Below, one piece after another: positions 56,955-64,000 of a stretch of DNA of 64,000 nt. The translations under genes and the position numbers were made by a program. Positions within the stretch are counted from its first letter, which is position 1. Each line of letters opens with the position of its first letter. This DNA comes from Cystobasidiopsis lactophilus (taxonomy: Eukaryota; Basidiomycota; Agaricostilbomycetes; Agaricostilbales; Chionosphaeraceae). The notes under the pieces were generated by a model, which ran no database searches, was not told the origin of the DNA, and saw only the letters and a program-made list of their open reading frames with translations. The DNA is taken from assembly GCA_001599975.1 (NCBI GenBank), contig BCIO01000004.1, positions 1,585,328-1,649,327 of the forward strand, written 5' to 3'.

Positions 56955-58965
56955 TTAGTCGTCATCTGCGAGCTGCATGTAGGCCCCATAATCAGAGGAT
57001 AGACTGCGCTCTGAGGCTGGTGTGTCCAAAGGCGCTTGCGACGCATCGGTTGATGAGGCGAGAAGGACAGAAGTGGAGTCGGACGCCCCGGCCGCAGCGG
57101 ACGGGCCAACGCGCAAGCTGTCAGTGTCGCTTTGTACTGTCGTGACAGATTTGGCGTCGGCCCCATCGCCACCCAGATTTGCGTGTGCGGGTGTCACAAA
57201 GGCGGCCAAAGGTGAGCTTGAAGCGGGACTTCGCGCCAGATCGGACCCCGTGGCACCGTCAGTTCCCCCAGAAGCGCCCCAGCGCGAAATCGCGTGGCCA
57301 TGAGCATTCGCTGTAGGTGTGGAGGCTCCCGAGGTATGTCCGGGAAGTCGGTCACGCAGCGCCTGGTCCAATTCGAAGGTTGTGGCCGATGAAGGCTGAA
57401 GCGAGGGTTGCGATGTCGACGGCGCCATTGGAATGGACGAGGTAGAGGCCGTCGATGCTCCTTCGCCTCGAGAAGCCGCATCGGCCCTCGTTTGGGCCAC
57501 CTCCGCCTGCTTTTTCTTGGCTTGCTCCTCTGCTTCCATCAATGAGAGCCGAATGGCCTCCGCCACCATCAAATCCTCCAGCCTACGTGAAGCCAAAGAC
57601 GGCCTGTGAGCCACGTCTTCATCGGCAGCGCTCATGGAGAGGGGCACATACTCTTGGCCAACGCCTCCAAAGCCGCCCTCATTGGTGCTTTGATTGGTGT
57701 TGCCCCGGTTTCGGCGCAGCCGCCGGGAGGGCGAGGAGGAACCACCAGCGGCCGTAGCGCCAGCGCCCTGCATGGCCATCTGCTGCTCCAGCAACGCCGC
57801 CATTTCACGAGAAGACGTGATGCCAACGGGGATCAGGCGGTCCCCAACCTGGCGAAAGATGATGCGGCGATTGGCCCTTCTTGCAACAGCAGCCTTGACG
57901 GCCTCTACTTTATCGTGCCAATTGGGGTAGATTTGGTCGATAGAAACGACTTCGGGCGAAGACGCGGACATCGACTTTCGCCGCGGCTCGGACGACCTCA
58001 AGGAGAACCCGCTTGCCGTGCGAGGCGTCGAAGCAGACAGCGATCTAGCCATGCCACTCTTCTGTAGAGGGCAGAGTGAGACGGGCGGCCCTGTGAGGTG
58101 GGCGTTTCACACACCGATGCGCCAGGCATTTCGTCCACAGGCATGCTCGCACCCGATGGGTCGGTCCGGTTCATTGGAGCTGGAGGCTTGTAAAAGACGC
58201 CAAAGTCGGGTTCGACGCAGAACGGACAGGCTACGGCGTCCGGCTTTGGGAGGCACGGTCGTCAGCCTGGCGCTCAAATCGACCGGATTGCGACCGAGCC
58301 CCTTACCTCTATGTGGTTCACATCGGGATCCGCTCGCTTGATTTGGACCAGACATTCCGTGCAGATTGGCTGGTCGCAACAGCGGGATGTATTCATATTG
58401 TGGGGGTAGTTTCTGGCAAATCGAGCAAGCAGGTTTCAACGCCGGTGCTCCGGAGAGGGCGTGTGGCAGCCTGGAAGGGGAGAAGAAGAACATACAGCAT
58501 GCAAATAGGGCACTCCTCTGTGCCCCTGAGGTACGCTTCGACCTCAGCTTGGCGGTGAGGCTCGGGCTCGAACTGACGCATGCCAACTCGGCCTTGTTCG
58601 CCCAACACGCTGTCGTCGTTGGGCTTGCTCCCAATGCCGCTGAGAAGGTCGGTCAGCTGCTTGACCAAGGCAGCACTCGCCTGCGCCCGTTCCTCCAGAG
58701 CGTCATCGCCCTCTGGCCCGTCCTCTGGCTCGGGCAGCTCGTCTTGCAGGCCGCGATAAAACGGGGCGAGCCGGCGCTCGAGGACGAGTTTGGTGACAAC
58801 GCTCTTGTCCCACTCTTGCTTGACGTGGCTGTAAGTGCCCGTCATCGGACGCACAAAGCCGCCATCGCAACCGAGGATGGAGACGGGCGCAGCTTGGGCC
58901 GGGCTGCCATTGCTGACGGTGTTTCGCCGACTGGACGAGTTGCTGCTCGAGCTCTGATTGCCCAT
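56955..58965 (-). CDS. SIP5: SIP5-like RING protein
   Basis: Sip5 was found as a partner of the Snf1 kinase and Glc7 phosphatase; its biochemical job is not settled. The start [20 protein letters not shown] has Gly2 followed by Ser at position 6, a plausible N-myristoylation site. Then [20 protein letters not shown] and the family block [10 protein letters not shown]. Across an intron (GTATGTTC to TTGCCAG) this becomes [34 protein letters not shown] and [16 protein letters not shown], which complete the RING. Further exons run through [20 protein letters not shown] and a long Ala/Ser-rich tail, ending [11 protein letters not shown] at 56955. The zinc ligands CPIC, CC-x3-C-x2-C and CPFC are present. 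Confidence 0.88.
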
Positions 58966-59082
58966 GGATGTTGGCAGCAAGCGTCTAAGATGGGGCGCTA
59001 GATCATTGGGCGCTTTGGCTCCGTCGAGTCGGTCGTCGGAGATCACGATCTGCCATGCCCGGAATCTCTCTCTCTTCCTCCT

Positions 59083-59853
59083 TCAAGTCTCAAGTGGTGG
59101 GCACGATGACCTGTGTGTACATTGGACAAGACTATTGGGGACTGGCCTCGCTTTGTGTGCGGCCTCGAAGCCGACGCTCCTGACCAGCGCTCCCAGTGTC
59201 CTCCCTGATATCGAGCCCACTCCGCGCAATTCATTATTGGCCGCTCCATAGATAGGGAGCCCCCAGTTCTGCTTCATGACAGAGACGATGGTCGCTGCGA
59301 GTTCGGGGGGTTTGGCCCTGAAGTCGAGCGCAAGTGGACGGGAGTCGCCTGGACCTCGACATTCAGCTTGTCGATTGGCAGCACTGCTCTGTCGGTGTCG
59401 AGCCACAAGCGGAAGGCTGCTTTATTGTGTCATTGTCGCCCAGCTCAGTGTCCTTGGTAAATTTGAGTGCTGTTGGGGAAGGCGATATTCGACTGAGAGG
59501 CCGTCCAACACTCGAGCAATGTCACCTACCATATGACCCCTTCTCATTCAACACTCCTTGGACCACATTGCTTCGAAAAAATTGAGCCGTTTGCTGGACG
59601 GCCAGGATGGCATTTTCGACAGCGTCCTCCGGTTTTGGCGGCGGCCCTCGAGCTCGTTTCTTGGGCGACAGAGCCAGCAGCTGCCGGTTCAACTCTCGAG
59701 ATGCTGTTTTTTCCGATGGCCTCTGATATAAGCAAACTCGAACAAAGCAGCCGACACGATTGCAGCACCTTTTCGGCGGGTTGGATCATTTCGAAAGAGG
59801 TCTCGTTCGGCGCGAATCAAGGTCTGTCGCTGGGCTTTAGTCTTCTCAAGCAT
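59083..59853 (-). CDS. unknown Lys/Arg-rich protein
   Basis: I do not recognise this protein. The start MLEKTKAQRQTLIRAERDLF is followed by RNDPTRRK. An intron (GTGCTGCAAT to AAAACAG) leads to ASRELNRQLLALSPKKRARG and then DAVENAILAVQQTAQFFRSN with an end NEKGSYG. A second intron (GTAGGTGACA to CCCCAACAG) joins to ALKFTKDTELGDNDTIKQPS. After this two frames stay open: FRLWLDTDRAVLPIDKLNVE and, further on, FRAKPPELAATIVSVMKQNW. Both have high third-position GC, so one more intron is likely near 59330-59400, but I cannot fix it. The 3' limit is uncertain. No hydrophobic segment is present. Confidence 0.45.
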
Positions 59854-60214
59854 AATTATCTGCGATGAACAGCCTCACCCTGAGGGCTGAAGCCGCTCTC
59901 TGCTGTGACGACATGCGTTGGTCTTCAAGAGAGAGAGAGAGAGAGTGCATTGCAATCGACTCCGCCGCCCAGTCCCCCAAGCCGCGACCTGAGGTCCCAG
60001 ACACCTACGGTAGAAGGCTTAAGGCCTTCTTCCGCGTCGATCATATGAGAGGGATAGATCAAGTCGAAGAGGCGACTTTCTTCTTTCTACTGCCACTTCT
60101 TGCTCGCTTGCTCCCTCAACTTTCACTCTTGGATCGGTAGTTGGCCGATTGTGGATCTTTCGCTCGCACCAAGCGCAAGAGCCTCATTGGAGCAGTTGCC
60201 AGCGTTTGGCAGCG
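59854..60214. promoter_or_regulatory. divergent promoter with (AG)9 run
   Basis: A 361-base gap between divergent start codons of the unknown gene and the DUF4385 gene. It contains an 18-base AG dinucleotide run at 59928-59945. No gene is seen inside. Confidence 0.45.
59928..59945. repeat. AG dinucleotide microsatellite
   Basis: Nine perfect AG units in the divergent intergenic region. Confidence 0.85.
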
Positions 60215-61040
60215 ATGCCGCCCCGGGCCAAGTTCCCCGATCTGCCATACGAACGACTAGATCTGCAGAAGCATCCGGGTAAGGGCAGGATCAGAGCGCA
60301 GGATCCAGCTGACGCAATGCTGGCGACGGACAGAGCTCTATCGATGCGGCCTCGGGGAGCAGGGTGTCTTCAAGGTCCAACCCTACAGCAAAGAACTCCT
60401 GCCCCTATGGAGGTTCGCTACCGTTGAAAAGGCCGTCAATTCCTGCAGCCTGCTAGAAGCCAAATTTTGGGCCTATTTGGAAGAGGATGAGTGCGGTCTC
60501 CTGTGACTCTGTTGATTCCAGGCGAACGGCTGAGTGTGCTCGCCCAGCTTTGTCGGCTGCGACATGTGCCTCAAGTTCAGTAAGGTGCTCGAGCTGTCGC
60601 GTTGAATGATAAGGCTGATGATGTTGCCAGTTCAAATGGGTCCGCTCTTCTTTGCGAATGTTCTTCGCTACTCCGCGGCATTGCTCAGCCTGAAGCCAGG
60701 ATTCACGAGAGCGAGACGATATGCCAACCACTCTGGAGGTCGCAAGTATCGACGGCTGCAAGAACGCGAAGATTCGCCACCTGGGCGCAAGGTGAAGCGG
60801 ACGACCAATTCCAAGGGCCAGGCCGTCCGCAAGGTGGCCCTCCCGAGGACCTCTGACCCAGTAAAGGCCCAGTCGGCCTCCATCTTTGAAGAGAGGTGGA
60901 AGAGGCTCAAGACGAACGTCAAGTACATGAATCTGCGCGAGCTCCATCTTCGAGATTTCGATGACGAACTGCCACAAGACCTCACTCCCTACCTCTTGGA
61001 ACCACTAGAGGGTCTTTCTGGTGCTAAAGAGGAACCGTAA
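60215..61040 (+). CDS. DUF4385-family protein
   Basis: DUF4385 proteins are small proteins of unknown function seen in fungi, algae and bacteria. The start MPPRAKFPDLPYERLDLQKH is followed by an intron with donor GTAAGGGC, then CWRRTELYRCGLGEQGVFKV, PYSKELLPLWRFATVEKAVN and AYLEEDE. A second and third intron give FVGCDMCLKFSKV and MGFTRARRYANHSGGRKY, the strongest family block; an intron lies inside MG|FTRARRYANH. The C-terminus RDFDDELPQDLTPYLLEPLE ends at 61038-61040. It is tandem with UBP15, 86 bases apart. Confidence 0.72.
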
Positions 61041-61126
61041 AGCAGCAATAGCGATTGTAATGATGAAGTTGGCAGACCACGAGTGAAACCGGCTGAGGCG
61101 GACGAGCTCAGCCTGGCGCCCTGGCC

Positions 61127-64000
<2,874 letters not shown>

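Overview
This window reads as nuclear DNA of an intron-rich, compact, GC-rich fungus, most probably a basidiomycete. It carries about 33 protein-coding genes, nearly all single-copy housekeeping genes of the fungal core. Most are split by introns of about 50-60 bases with GT..AG (a few GC..AG) ends, and spacing between genes is often under 200 bases. I infer basidiomycete from intron density, from a RING-PH-VWA mating-scaffold type protein and from a glycolipid transfer protein; the exact lineage is not visible. Exon joins were worked out by hand from reading frame, splice signals and family conservation, so gene limits are firmer than some internal joins.

Layout. 0-12.6 kb: an unknown gene cut by the left edge, POL5 (ribosome synthesis), LIN1 (GYF domain, spliceosome) and the very large STT4 PI 4-kinase. 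12.9-22.3 kb: BRF1 (Pol III), UBC6 (ER E2), a CUZ1-like AN1 zinc-finger gene, SRP receptor beta, an unknown gene, a tail-anchored INP54-type 5-phosphatase and a metaxin/SAM37-like gene. 22.4-31.6 kb: LisH-CTLH protein, QCR9, GLTP, HAT1, a DUF1776 membrane SDR, a SAM35-like metaxin and UBC9. 31.7-39 kb: PRP28 helicase and a RING-PH-VWA scaffold resembling Ste5/Far1. 38.9-40.6 kb: the only long stretch with no supportable gene. 40.6-50.7 kb: RPN11, a PRISE/VEP1-like reductase, an LPL1-like lipase, a GNAT acetyltransferase, an L-serine/threonine dehydratase and an ING-family PHD protein. 50.8-64 kb: a nitrilase, a USP48-like deubiquitinase, SIP5, an unknown gene, a DUF4385 protein and UBP15/USP7, which runs off the right edge.

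Themes: ubiquitin/SUMO handling is strongly represented (UBC6, CUZ1-like, UBC9, RPN11, USP48-like, SIP5, UBP15, and the RING scaffold). There are also two SAM-complex metaxins, and two enzymes acting around PI4P (STT4 and the INP54-like phosphatase). I see no gene cluster of a new defence or metabolic system, no transposon or viral remnant, no rRNA and no tRNA. The most unusual signal is gene architecture: coding exons of 6, 13, 20, 21 and 32 bases, an intron placed directly after a start codon, three GC-AG introns, a 66-bp divergent start-to-start gap, and two convergent genes whose stop codons abut.
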